Source of the DNA: Bacteroidota bacterium
GTDB taxonomy: Bacteria; Bacteroidota; Rhodothermia; Balneolales; HLUCCA01
Reading direction: 5' to 3'
NCBI GenBank assembly: GCA_020832235.1
Contig: JAFIEZ010000007.1
Span: 124,001 to 188,000, forward strand
Length of the DNA stretch: 64,000 nt
Part shown: one piece after another, positions 26,042-34,703 of the stretch
How positions within the stretch are numbered: position 1 is the stretch's first letter
Layout: every line of letters begins with the position of its first letter
Position numbers and translations under genes: made by a program
Notes under the pieces: generated by a model
Seen by the model: the letters and a program-made list of their open reading frames with translations, nothing else
Database searches by the model: none
What the model was told of the DNA's origin: nothing

Positions 26042-28069
26042 ATGAAATCCATTTTACTTACGCTCACCCTGTTGTTTTCAACAGTTACGTTTACGGCAGC
26101 TCAGACGTTGGAGCTAAAAAACCATGGGGACCTACACCGGTTTTGGAATCTGCCCGTTACCGCCGATGGCACGGTTGGTTTTGATGGTTTTCCCGGAACA
26201 GGACTGAATTTCATCAACCAAATGGCAACCCGGTTTACAGCTGAAGAAGGACAATTTTCGGCGGTTAACTTGTATATAGATGGTATTACGTCTGGCGTAA
26301 GGGACTCGGTGATTGGTTATGCCGGTGAGGCTGCAGCCTTTGCCTGGCCCATGCCATTCAATCACGTACCGCAGACGTTCCTGAAACATGCTACCCGATT
26401 CACGGCGCCCGGTGAGTCCCGTTTAACGGAGGTATCCATTTTTGCCGGTGCCAACAGTGCTTCATCAGACGGTTTCAACGATACGCTGAAGGTGTCGTTT
26501 TTCCGGCCGTTTCAGCCGGCTACTACAACCGTAAAATATGGCAACGAAAATGCGGAGAATAATCCAACATGGGAGTTTAATTTTCCGGTAGGGGAATCGC
26601 GCAGTGCCTATGGTACCCGGGTAACTTTACCGGGTGGATCGTTACTGGTGGCCACTGAATTCTGGGTTCAGAATATGAATCATAATACGTTTTTGCCTGA
26701 AGGCGATGCACAGCCCAACGATGTATTCGTTGTGAAGGTGTGGACCTCCTCCGAGGGATTGCCCGGCACCCAACTGGGTGAGGTACGCTTGAACCTGGCC
26801 GATTTAACCATCAAAGAATGGAACCGTGTCACGTTGCAATCGCTGAATATTGTAACCGAAGTGGAAACGGATTTCGTGATAACCTTTGAGCTGGAACGTG
26901 TTGACTTGCAAGATCATGTGGCGTTTTCCGCAGGTGCGGCTACTTCCCCTGTTATCGGGCGCTCTGTGGTTCGGGAAAACGGTAACTGGATTACCATTTC
27001 TGAGTCGGCCTCTTTCGGTACTACTGCTGCAAAAGGATCCGAACTTTGGATACGTGCGCAGTACACACCCGTATCGCAAATCGTAAATGACCCTGGAACT
27101 CCCGACAATACCCTGCCAGTTGGCGAACCCATAAAAGTAGTACTCAGCGATCTTGAACGCAACGATTGGAATAGCCTGCGATTACCCGGTAATGGGATTG
27201 AATTAAAAAGAAATGAAGATGTGTGGATGGTTACGGAGTTAATTACGGTGGGATCTGTAGACGTTCTGGATTTAATCTCAGCAGGGGCCGAACCACAGGT
27301 CCGCAACCGCACGGCCGTTTTTCTTATAGACGAGCAGGGAGTGATACGCTGGCGATTCATGCAGAACACGCAGTTCAATAACGAATACCTGCTACGCAAA
27401 CGGGCCACCTTCACAACCGAAGACAATACTCAAATCACAGATACCATTTTCCTGGTTCTCTACGACGACAGCGATGGTCTACCCGGGGACTTCCTCGAAC
27501 TGGTTGAGCTCCCGCTTGCCGGAGTGCAGCAAGGGACTTTTAACCGCATCGATGTGTCAAGCTGGGGCGCTTTGCGACCCGTATTTCATATCGGGGTAAC
27601 CTCCGCTTTTCAGAACAACCCTTTTGCTCTGGCAACAGACGATGGTACTTTTGCCAGCGGTGATGAACACACCACCAGCGTCTATCTAACCGGAACCGAA
27701 GAATGGGTGAAACTGTCATCACTGGAGGGCGAAACCGACGGAAATCTCTTGCTCAATGTAGAATATGTGAAGGGTACTAATCTGGAAACCCGAGATCAGC
27801 TGCCGTCGGAGGTACAACTCATAGGCAACTTTCCGAATCCGTTTAATCCCACAACTACCATCCACTTTTCCCTGCCGGAATCCAGCCATGTATTGGTGGA
27901 AGTGTTTGATATGATGGGCCGACCCGTTGCTAAGCTTCAGGATGCTCCACTAGGCGCCGGTGTGCATCAGCTCGAATTCAATGCTGCCACACTGGCCTCG
28001 GGCACTTATCTGCTCCGACTGCAGGCAAGCGGTCAAGTGATTACCTCCAAAATGTTGCTCATTAAATAA
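26042..28069 (+). CDS. Secreted T9SS protein of unknown function
   Basis: I start at the ATG at 26042, which opens a clear signal peptide (MKSILLTLTLLFSTVTFTAA); the frame is open further upstream but overlaps the symporter gene. The 675-residue product contains three or four beta-rich repeats of about 150-180 residues with the shared pattern TRFTAxGESRLTEVSIF or RKRATFTTEDNTQITDTIF, each followed by a DSxGLPGxxL turn, then a T9SS type A domain (GNFPNPFNPTTTIHFSLPESS, final KMLLIK). No catalytic motif is recognised. The repeats suggest a binding or adhesive surface protein. It follows the symporter gene by 41 bases and precedes the DUF5009 gene by 11. Confidence 0.8.
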   Translation: MKSILLTLTLLFSTVTFTAAQTLELKNHGDLHRFWNLPVTADGTVGFDGFPGTGLNFINQMATRFTAEEGQFSAVNLYIDGITSGVRDSVIGYAGEAAAFAWPMPFNHVPQTFLKHATRFTAPGESRLTEVSIFAGANSASSDGFNDTLKVSFFRPFQPATTTVKYGNENAENNPTWEFNFPVGESRSAYGTRVTLPGGSLLVATEFWVQNMNHNTFLPEGDAQPNDVFVVKVWTSSEGLPGTQLGEVRLNLADLTIKEWNRVTLQSLNIVTEVETDFVITFELERVDLQDHVAFSAGAATSPVIGRSVVRENGNWITISESASFGTTAAKGSELWIRAQYTPVSQIVNDPGTPDNTLPVGEPIKVVLSDLERNDWNSLRLPGNGIELKRNEDVWMVTELITVGSVDVLDLISAGAEPQVRNRTAVFLIDEQGVIRWRFMQNTQFNNEYLLRKRATFTTEDNTQITDTIFLVLYDDSDGLPGDFLELVELPLAGVQQGTFNRIDVSSWGALRPVFHIGVTSAFQNNPFALATDDGTFASGDEHTTSVYLTGTEEWVKLSSLEGETDGNLLLNVEYVKGTNLETRDQLPSEVQLIGNFPNPFNPTTTIHFSLPESSHVLVEVFDMMGRPVAKLQDAPLGAGVHQLEFNAATLASGTYLLRLQASGQVITSKMLLIK

Positions 28070-28080
28070 AGGGTACAGGT

Positions 28081-29487
28081 ATGCCGCCGGGCCGCGCCTA
28101 CAGTCTTGATGCTTTACGTGGTCTGGCCATACTGCTGATGGTGCTTTCCGGAATTGTACCGTTTCGGGTCCTGCCGGCGTGGATGTATCATGCCCAACTA
28201 CCTCCTCCAACCCATGCGTTTGATCCACTCCTCGCCGGACTCACCTGGGTTGATCTGGTCTTTCCCATGTTTCTGTTCGCCATGGGTGCGGCTATTCCCC
28301 TGGCTTTAGGACGAAAGCTAAGTCAAAACCTGCCCCGGTACACACTTCATGCCGGTATTTTATCGCGCGGGGCTATGCTGGCTTTTTTTGCGATTTTTCT
28401 GCAGCATGTACGGCCGTTTACGCTCAATCCCGAGCCGGAAGGGCTAACCTGGCTCACCGCACTTGCCGGATTTGTGGCTCTTTTTCTGGTCTATACGAAG
28501 TTGCCCGTATCGTGGTCTTTCTCCAGGCGATTTACCGTTAGAATACTGGGGTGGGGGTTCGCTTTCTATTTGCTGTGGCAGGCTAGCTTTCCCGATGGCA
28601 GTGGCTTCCGGCTGACACGCAGCGATATTATCATCATCGTTCTGGCGAATATGGCCGTTTTCGGCGCATGGGTCTGGCTGTGGACCCGTGAGCAGTTACT
28701 CCTCCGTCTGGGGGTGATGGGCATACTGCTTGCTGCAATATTGTCGGCCTCTGTGGAAGGAAGCTGGTTACATACCCTCTGGAATACCTCCCCGGTCCCT
28801 TGGGTGTTTCGCCTTTATTACCTCAAATACCTGTTCATTATCATTCCCGGGATTATAGCCGGGGAATACCTGATCAAATGGCAACAGGTATTAAACGATT
28901 CTACGTCCGGCTCATGGTCCACCCCTCGCTATACGGCTATAGTATTCATTTCTATATGCTTAGTGCTGGTTTGTCTTTTCGGACTGCAGATGCGGTACTC
29001 GTTTATCACGTTTGTTCTTTGCTGCACTGCTGTGGGCGGCATGTGGTTGGTGGTAAGGCAAGCCTCCTCAAAAGGGGAAGAGATTATTCGATCTTTGGTA
29101 GGCTGGGCGGCATTCTGGCTTGTACTTGGTCTGGTTTTTGAGCCTTTTGAAGGCGGGATCAAGAAAGATTGGAGTACGTTCAGCTACTATTTTGTAACCA
29201 GTGGGCTATCGTTGTTCATGCTCATTGCATTTATGGTTGTGCTGGACCATTTTCAGCGACAAAAATGGTGTCGATGGCTCATTGAAAGTGGTCAGAACCC
29301 GATGATCGCTTATGTTGGGATGATGAATGTAATCTACCCCGTTTTGGGTATAACGGGACTGGATGTTCTTATTCAATCCATTACACCCGCACCGTGGGCC
29401 GGCGTTTTTCGTGCGCTGATGTACACCTTGCTGTTGGCATGGGGTGTTTCATTGCTCACACGTCGAGGCATATTCTGGAAAACGTGA
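28081..29487 (+). CDS. DUF5009 / NagX-like membrane acyltransferase
   Basis: The 468-residue membrane protein begins RAYSLDALRGLAILLMVLSG, the signature of the DUF5009 group related to heparan-alpha-glucosaminide N-acetyltransferase (NagX-like). About 10-12 hydrophobic segments are spread over the length, with the conserved LVFPMFLFAMGAAIPLALGRK and SGQNPMIAYVGMMNVIYP. Members probably transfer acyl groups to sugars at the membrane; NagX genes occur in GlcNAc and glycan loci. It is the last gene of the rightward operon. The actual substrate is unknown, but its presence with an AGE epimerase suggests an amino sugar or acetylated sugar somewhere in the pathway. Confidence 0.8.
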   Translation: MPPGRAYSLDALRGLAILLMVLSGIVPFRVLPAWMYHAQLPPPTHAFDPLLAGLTWVDLVFPMFLFAMGAAIPLALGRKLSQNLPRYTLHAGILSRGAMLAFFAIFLQHVRPFTLNPEPEGLTWLTALAGFVALFLVYTKLPVSWSFSRRFTVRILGWGFAFYLLWQASFPDGSGFRLTRSDIIIIVLANMAVFGAWVWLWTREQLLLRLGVMGILLAAILSASVEGSWLHTLWNTSPVPWVFRLYYLKYLFIIIPGIIAGEYLIKWQQVLNDSTSGSWSTPRYTAIVFISICLVLVCLFGLQMRYSFITFVLCCTAVGGMWLVVRQASSKGEEIIRSLVGWAAFWLVLGLVFEPFEGGIKKDWSTFSYYFVTSGLSLFMLIAFMVVLDHFQRQKWCRWLIESGQNPMIAYVGMMNVIYPVLGITGLDVLIQSITPAPWAGVFRALMYTLLLAWGVSLLTRRGIFWKT

Positions 29488-29680
29488 TGCGCTGATCTGC
29501 TGATGTGTAGCATATGATGTAAGTTCATTCAGTGTGCTTATTCTTAACGCTTACCTCATCGAGGGTTTCTATACGTTACGCTAACCTGTAGTCTCATCGA
29601 GAGTTTCTCGCACCCTGTTGCTACATCGAGGTACCGCTAACCCCCGACGCTAAATTCAGGGCCATCTTATACTATACCCA
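29488..29680. repeat. Convergent intergenic region with degenerate short repeats
   Basis: Between two convergent genes lie CTCATCGAGGGTTTCT (29555-29570), CTCATCGAGAGTTTCT (29593-29608), a partial CTACATCGAG (29621-29630), and CGCTAACC twice (29579-29586, 29635-29642). TCTC-ATC-GAGA can form a tiny hairpin. No strong terminator or gene is visible. Confidence 0.5.
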
Positions 29681-31300
29681 TCATCCTTTCGGTTCATCCA
29701 GCATCGATTTCAGACTTCGACGAGCGAACACTATCAGTGCAACCGATAACATGCAAAGCAACAGCGCCACCACAGCCAGCACGTAACTGCTGGCAGCGAA
29801 ATTTTTCCAGGCAAAAATCGCCAGAGAAGTAATGGTCACTACAAACATGAAAACCATTGGAATGAGGGTAAACAGGGGATTAATGCCCGACTTGTATAAC
29901 CAAACCGTGGCCGTAAGCAAGGCGATGGCAGCCAGAAGCTGATTGGCCGACCCGAAAATAGGCCAAAGCTGTTGAAATTGCCCGGTAAACAGAAGGGCAC
30001 AGCTAAACAGAATCACAATGCCGGTGGCCAGGTATCGATTTTCACTCAATACTCTCGCGCCGATGGAAGATTGCTTCTGAAATTGCTCTTGTACCAGAAA
30101 CCGAGCCAGACGCGTACAGGTGTCCAGTGTGGTCACTGCAAAAGCTGAAACCGTTAGGGCAACAAAGGCAATGGCCAGTGGCGCAGCAATACCCAAAGAG
30201 GAGATAAATCCGCCAAGTCCCTGCGAGTATAACGTTACCGGACCCAGCTCTGCCAGCGAGCTCATATACTCTTCCCGGGTGAGAATAATTACCGTGCCGA
30301 CCGAAACCACAGCCAGCATCGACTCAATAAGCATGCCTCCGAAGCCAACTTTTTTGGCATCAGTTTCGCGATTGATCTGCTTACTCGTTGTTCCCGAAGC
30401 CACCATCGAATGAAATCCCGAGATCGCACCGCAGGCAATAGTCACAAACAGCACAGGGAAAATATAACCGAGTGTATCTACCTCAAATTCAACGGCTGTG
30501 GTCATTTCAATCTGAGGGTTGGCCCAGAAAATACCCAGCAGACCAAACAGCATCATCCCATACAGCAGAAACGAGTTCAGGTAGTCGCGCGGCTGCAGTA
30601 ACACCCAAAGCGGCGCAATTGCGGCCAGGAAAATGTATCCCATCAGAATAAGTATCCATGTCCAGTAACTCAATTCCATCGGATATATCGTACCCAGGTA
30701 CACCATGAAATACATGATAGCCACACCCGCTATCGTAAGCACAGCAAACGGAATACGAGCACGTTTCATAACCACACCAAATACCAACGCCAGACCCATA
30801 AACATGACCGACGCACTGGCCGCAGATGGTACGCTCACGAAGGTGCGGGCCACAATATCCATAAATACAGCAATGATGAGAATGAGCGTGGCAAAGGCAA
30901 AAATCATAAACAGATTTTTGCCGGATATGCCGATATAGCGCTCAATGACCTCCCCAATCGACTTGCCCTGGTGACGGATGGATGCCATCATGGAGGTCAG
31001 GTCGTGCACCGCTCCGAAGAAGATTCCTCCAACGATAATCCAGATTAAAGCGGGAATCCATCCGAACGCCACTGCAATGATAGGACCAACTATAGGGCCA
31101 GCCCCGGCAATAGATGCGAAGTGATGTCCCAGAACAATGGGAGTTTTTGTGGGCATATAATCAACATCATCACGTAGTTTGTGCGCCGGAGTGATGTTTT
31201 CATCGTTGATTTTGAGCTTATTACTCACAAAGGTGCCATACGTGAAATAGGCGATTGTGAGCAGAATAATAGCAATGACGATAATCGGAATCAGACTCAT
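29681..31300 (-). CDS. cstA: CstA-family transporter (carbon starvation protein)
   Basis: I start at the ATG at 31300 (MSLIPIIVIAIILLTIAYF), because the 29 residues available upstream are hydrophilic and unlike the family; this gives 539 residues. About 15 hydrophobic segments are present. Family patterns include TPAHKLRDDVDYMPTKTPIV, HHFASIAGAGPIVGPIIAV and GFHSMVASGTTSKQINRE, plus TLDTCTRLARFLVQEQF. CstA/BtsT proteins take up pyruvate or peptides under carbon limitation. The protein is the shorter form without the long C-terminal extension of Escherichia coli CstA. It stands alone, convergent to the glycan operon. Confidence 0.9.
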   Translation of the reverse strand: MSLIPIIVIAIILLTIAYFTYGTFVSNKLKINDENITPAHKLRDDVDYMPTKTPIVLGHHFASIAGAGPIVGPIIAVAFGWIPALIWIIVGGIFFGAVHDLTSMMASIRHQGKSIGEVIERYIGISGKNLFMIFAFATLILIIAVFMDIVARTFVSVPSAASASVMFMGLALVFGVVMKRARIPFAVLTIAGVAIMYFMVYLGTIYPMELSYWTWILILMGYIFLAAIAPLWVLLQPRDYLNSFLLYGMMLFGLLGIFWANPQIEMTTAVEFEVDTLGYIFPVLFVTIACGAISGFHSMVASGTTSKQINRETDAKKVGFGGMLIESMLAVVSVGTVIILTREEYMSSLAELGPVTLYSQGLGGFISSLGIAAPLAIAFVALTVSAFAVTTLDTCTRLARFLVQEQFQKQSSIGARVLSENRYLATGIVILFSCALLFTGQFQQLWPIFGSANQLLAAIALLTATVWLYKSGINPLFTLIPMVFMFVVTITSLAIFAWKNFAASSYVLAVVALLLCMLSVALIVFARRSLKSMLDEPKG

Positions 31301-31588
31301 AGAGGTGATATTTAGGGGAAGACCTTGTACTGACGCAGTTGGATGATTTTCTAAGCGCAGATTAGTGAAAATTGACGGGATTCTCAAAGCTGAATTCGTA
31401 TGGACGTATATTTTGGCACATCAATTTGTTACCTTGCAACGTTACCCATTTGAACTTTTTTCACGTGAGGATGTAAGATTTTCCAATCTGCAGACTCATT
31501 ATAAAGACCGGAGATACGCATGAAGGATTTGACAGGAACGTTACTACCCATTACATCAGGCGTTTCTCTGCAATAACAGAATTAGATT

Positions 31589-34500
31589 ATGAAAATATTT
31601 TTACGAATCGCGGCGGTGCTGGCAGGCTTATTGGTCGTTATCATCATAGCCCTGAACCTTTATCTTACCGATGAACGGCTCAAAGAACTCATCATTCCGC
31701 CGGTCAACGAAGCGCTGGGTACGGAAGTTGAAGTCAGCCGTATCGGATTTACCATATTTCGGACGTTCCCGAACTTTGGTCTGGTAATGGAAGGGTTTAA
31801 CCTGCCTGATGAAACCGGCGAATCGGTTGTGCGCTTCGATGAGTTGCTGCTTTCGGTGAATCTACTTCCCTTGCTAGGTGGCGAGGTAAACATTAATCGG
31901 CTGGATGTCATTCGTGCTGAGGTACTCTATCATGTACGCGCCGATGGTACTACCAATATCGACTTTTTACTCGGAGAACCGGTTGAACAAGAAGAGCCTG
32001 CCGGAAGTATGGTGATTGACGTCAATCAGATCAGAATTGTGGATGCCAATATCCGCTATCTGGATGATGCCGAACATATGGAGGCTTTGCTGCGTGATCT
32101 CGATGTAACCATGTCGGTACGACTGGGTGAATTTATTGAAACGGATGTAGATGCGCGTCTGGCTGGACTTACCTTCCGCTCGGAGGGAACAACTTTGGTG
32201 AATGATCTGGCCCTGCGACTCGAACAGACCTCCACATTGGATCTGGAGGGGGAAGTATTGGAGATCGCCTCAGGGGTGTTCAGTATTCGAGGCCTCGGGC
32301 TCAGTATGAGCGGGTCTATCGCCGATTGGTCGCAAGATGTGATGCAGATGAATCTGGATTTCCAGTCGAGCTCCGATAATTTTGGAGCATTGCTTGACCT
32401 GGTGCCCGATGAATACCGCGAATATGTAGCCGGGATTGAATCCCGCGGACAGTTGCAGCTATCGGCCTCTGTAAATGGAGGTCTGGGCGAAGATCAGATC
32501 CCCGATTTCCTTGTGAATCTGCAGGTAGAAGATGGTTTTCTACGACACCCTCAGGCAGAAAAACCGGTTGAAAACGTCTTTATCTCACTGCAGGCCAACA
32601 ATAATCTGATTGAGCTTCGACAGTTTTCAGCTGTAGCGGATGGCAACCGTGTTTCAGTGCAAGGCCGGGTTGATAATCCATTAAGCGACAATCCTGCGTT
32701 TACGCTGGATGCCGATATGAATATTGATCTTGCTACCATCGAGTCGTTCTACCCTGTATCGGAGCTCGGTGTTGAGTTGCGTGGTCGTCTGGCAGTTGTA
32801 GCCGATGCCCGCGGTGTTGCTGAGGATGTGGAAAATACCCGATTTAATGCCAATGTAACTCTTGAGAATGGATTTTTCCGTTATACAGAAGCACCCCAGC
32901 CCGTAGAGGACATCCAAATTCAGCTCACGGCTAATCAAGACCGTATCGATATCGAGTCGTTCCGGGCCCGTGCCTCACAAAACACCCTTCAGCTCAGCGG
33001 CTCGATAACGCAACCTTTGGATGAAGCCCGTACGGCATTTAACATGAATGCTGATGCACGCTTTGATTTGGCTACCATCAAAGATTTCTATCCGATTGAT
33101 GAAGATACCCTACTCGTGCGAGGAATGTTTGTCTTTGATGGTTCGGCTCGTGGTACCTTGGCGGCGCTGGACAATGCGGCCATCAGCGGAACCATGAATC
33201 TGACCGACGGGTACATTCGTCACCGGGATATTGCACACCCGATTGAAAATATTCGTATCCGTTCGCAGCTCACCGCAACCGAGGTGCGCCTGTCGGATTT
33301 CGGCCTGAAAGCAGCCGATAATACCTTCGAAGGCAGTGGAACCATACGCAATTACATGCGTGGTACACCTGAGGTGAATATTTCAATGAAGGCGGCTATG
33401 AACCTGGATCAGGTGGAAGAATTTTACAGCCTGGAAGAGTTTATGATGACCATCGGCGGACGTGTTGATGCCGACCTGACTATTCGTGGTCCGATCGATG
33501 ATTTCGACAGAATTCGTTTCAATGGTGGTGTACAGGTACGCAATGTTCATATTCAGGCCGACTCATTGTTGCCGGTGCCTTTGCGCGAGATGAACGGTAG
33601 TCTGACCTTCACCGAGCAGGATGTTCGGCTTCAGGAGTTTGCGATGTTGATGGGAAGGTCTGACTTCTTCTTTGAAGGAAATCTGGCACGATGGCGTAAC
33701 CTGCTGGAAGAACCGGGTACTGTACAGCCGGCTATGTTAACCGCCACGTACCGCAGCAGGAAGGTAGACATCGATGAGTTTATCAACTGGGACGAAGAAA
33801 CGGAGTCCGAGCCATTTATTCTGGAATTGCCGAATCTGGAGACCCGACTAACCGCCTCCGTTGATACGCTTATTATGATGGGTATTGAAATCACCGAAAT
33901 ACGCGGCCGGGCAGAGTCCGACACCCGTTCCATTCGTATGCCCGAGGCAACGGCCCGTATGTATGATGGTGGGATTGGTGGTCGACTCGTTTGGGATGTA
34001 ACCCGACCCGATTACTTTGACATTCACTTTGTTGGTGAACTTAATGATGTTCGTGCCGAGACGTTTCTTCGCGACTTCCAGATGGGTGGTGCCGGTAAGC
34101 TCCATGAATACCTGAGCGGTGGATTTTCTGCCACCACTGACTACAAAGTGGGCATGGATGCCATGTTTGAGCAGGATACAGCCAGTATAGTCGCCAGTGG
34201 CAACTTCGGCGTGGCTCGTGCGCGTATGCGCAACCATCCTATTCAAAATGGTTTGGCCGACCTGCTTGGGAATAATGAATTTCGCGATATGTCGCTGGAT
34301 ACATTCGATGCACAGTACACCATACGTGATGGTATTTTGACCTTAACCGACCTGAATATTACCAGTCGTGATATCGGGATGGTGATGAATGGCACCCAAA
34401 ACCTCATTGAAGACCGCCTCAATTATAAAATCAGGTTGCGCCTGCCGGAGCGTTACGATGCCCAGCTCGGTCGACTCCTTACCGCTCAGGTGGTGGAAGC

Positions 34501-34684
34501 GCTTAAAGCCCAGGAGGGGATCGTGGTATTGCCGCTGGCGCTGGTAGGCAGCAGCGAAAACCCGAGAATTACCATCGATCAGGATGAGGTACAGCGTATT
34601 GCAGCAGAGTACCTTCGACAGCGTGGTGTTGACTCGGTAGAGGATGCAGCCCGTAGGCTCATTCGTGGTCTTCAACGAAATTAA
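31589..34684 (+). CDS. AsmA-family / bridge-like envelope protein
   Basis: The 1031-residue protein has an N-terminal membrane anchor (about residues 4-26) and long beta-rich AsmA-type repeats to the end. Repeats of about 100-110 residues are visible, each with a pattern like LENGFFRYTEAPQPVEDIQIQL then FxFxATIxDFYPI (about residues 310-640, at least three times). The C-terminus has the AsmA_2-like GGFSATTDYKVGMDAM and MNGTQNLIEDRLNYKIRLRLP. AsmA-like proteins span the periplasm and are thought to shuttle phospholipids or help outer-membrane assembly. It is followed 19 bases later by a helicase gene, with no functional link apparent. Confidence 0.88.
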   Translation: MKIFLRIAAVLAGLLVVIIIALNLYLTDERLKELIIPPVNEALGTEVEVSRIGFTIFRTFPNFGLVMEGFNLPDETGESVVRFDELLLSVNLLPLLGGEVNINRLDVIRAEVLYHVRADGTTNIDFLLGEPVEQEEPAGSMVIDVNQIRIVDANIRYLDDAEHMEALLRDLDVTMSVRLGEFIETDVDARLAGLTFRSEGTTLVNDLALRLEQTSTLDLEGEVLEIASGVFSIRGLGLSMSGSIADWSQDVMQMNLDFQSSSDNFGALLDLVPDEYREYVAGIESRGQLQLSASVNGGLGEDQIPDFLVNLQVEDGFLRHPQAEKPVENVFISLQANNNLIELRQFSAVADGNRVSVQGRVDNPLSDNPAFTLDADMNIDLATIESFYPVSELGVELRGRLAVVADARGVAEDVENTRFNANVTLENGFFRYTEAPQPVEDIQIQLTANQDRIDIESFRARASQNTLQLSGSITQPLDEARTAFNMNADARFDLATIKDFYPIDEDTLLVRGMFVFDGSARGTLAALDNAAISGTMNLTDGYIRHRDIAHPIENIRIRSQLTATEVRLSDFGLKAADNTFEGSGTIRNYMRGTPEVNISMKAAMNLDQVEEFYSLEEFMMTIGGRVDADLTIRGPIDDFDRIRFNGGVQVRNVHIQADSLLPVPLREMNGSLTFTEQDVRLQEFAMLMGRSDFFFEGNLARWRNLLEEPGTVQPAMLTATYRSRKVDIDEFINWDEETESEPFILELPNLETRLTASVDTLIMMGIEITEIRGRAESDTRSIRMPEATARMYDGGIGGRLVWDVTRPDYFDIHFVGELNDVRAETFLRDFQMGGAGKLHEYLSGGFSATTDYKVGMDAMFEQDTASIVASGNFGVARARMRNHPIQNGLADLLGNNEFRDMSLDTFDAQYTIRDGILTLTDLNITSRDIGMVMNGTQNLIEDRLNYKIRLRLPERYDAQLGRLLTAQVVEALKAQEGIVVLPLALVGSSENPRITIDQDEVQRIAAEYLRQRGVDSVEDAARRLIRGLQRN

Positions 34685-34703
34685 TCACCCGTAAACAATA
34701 CAC

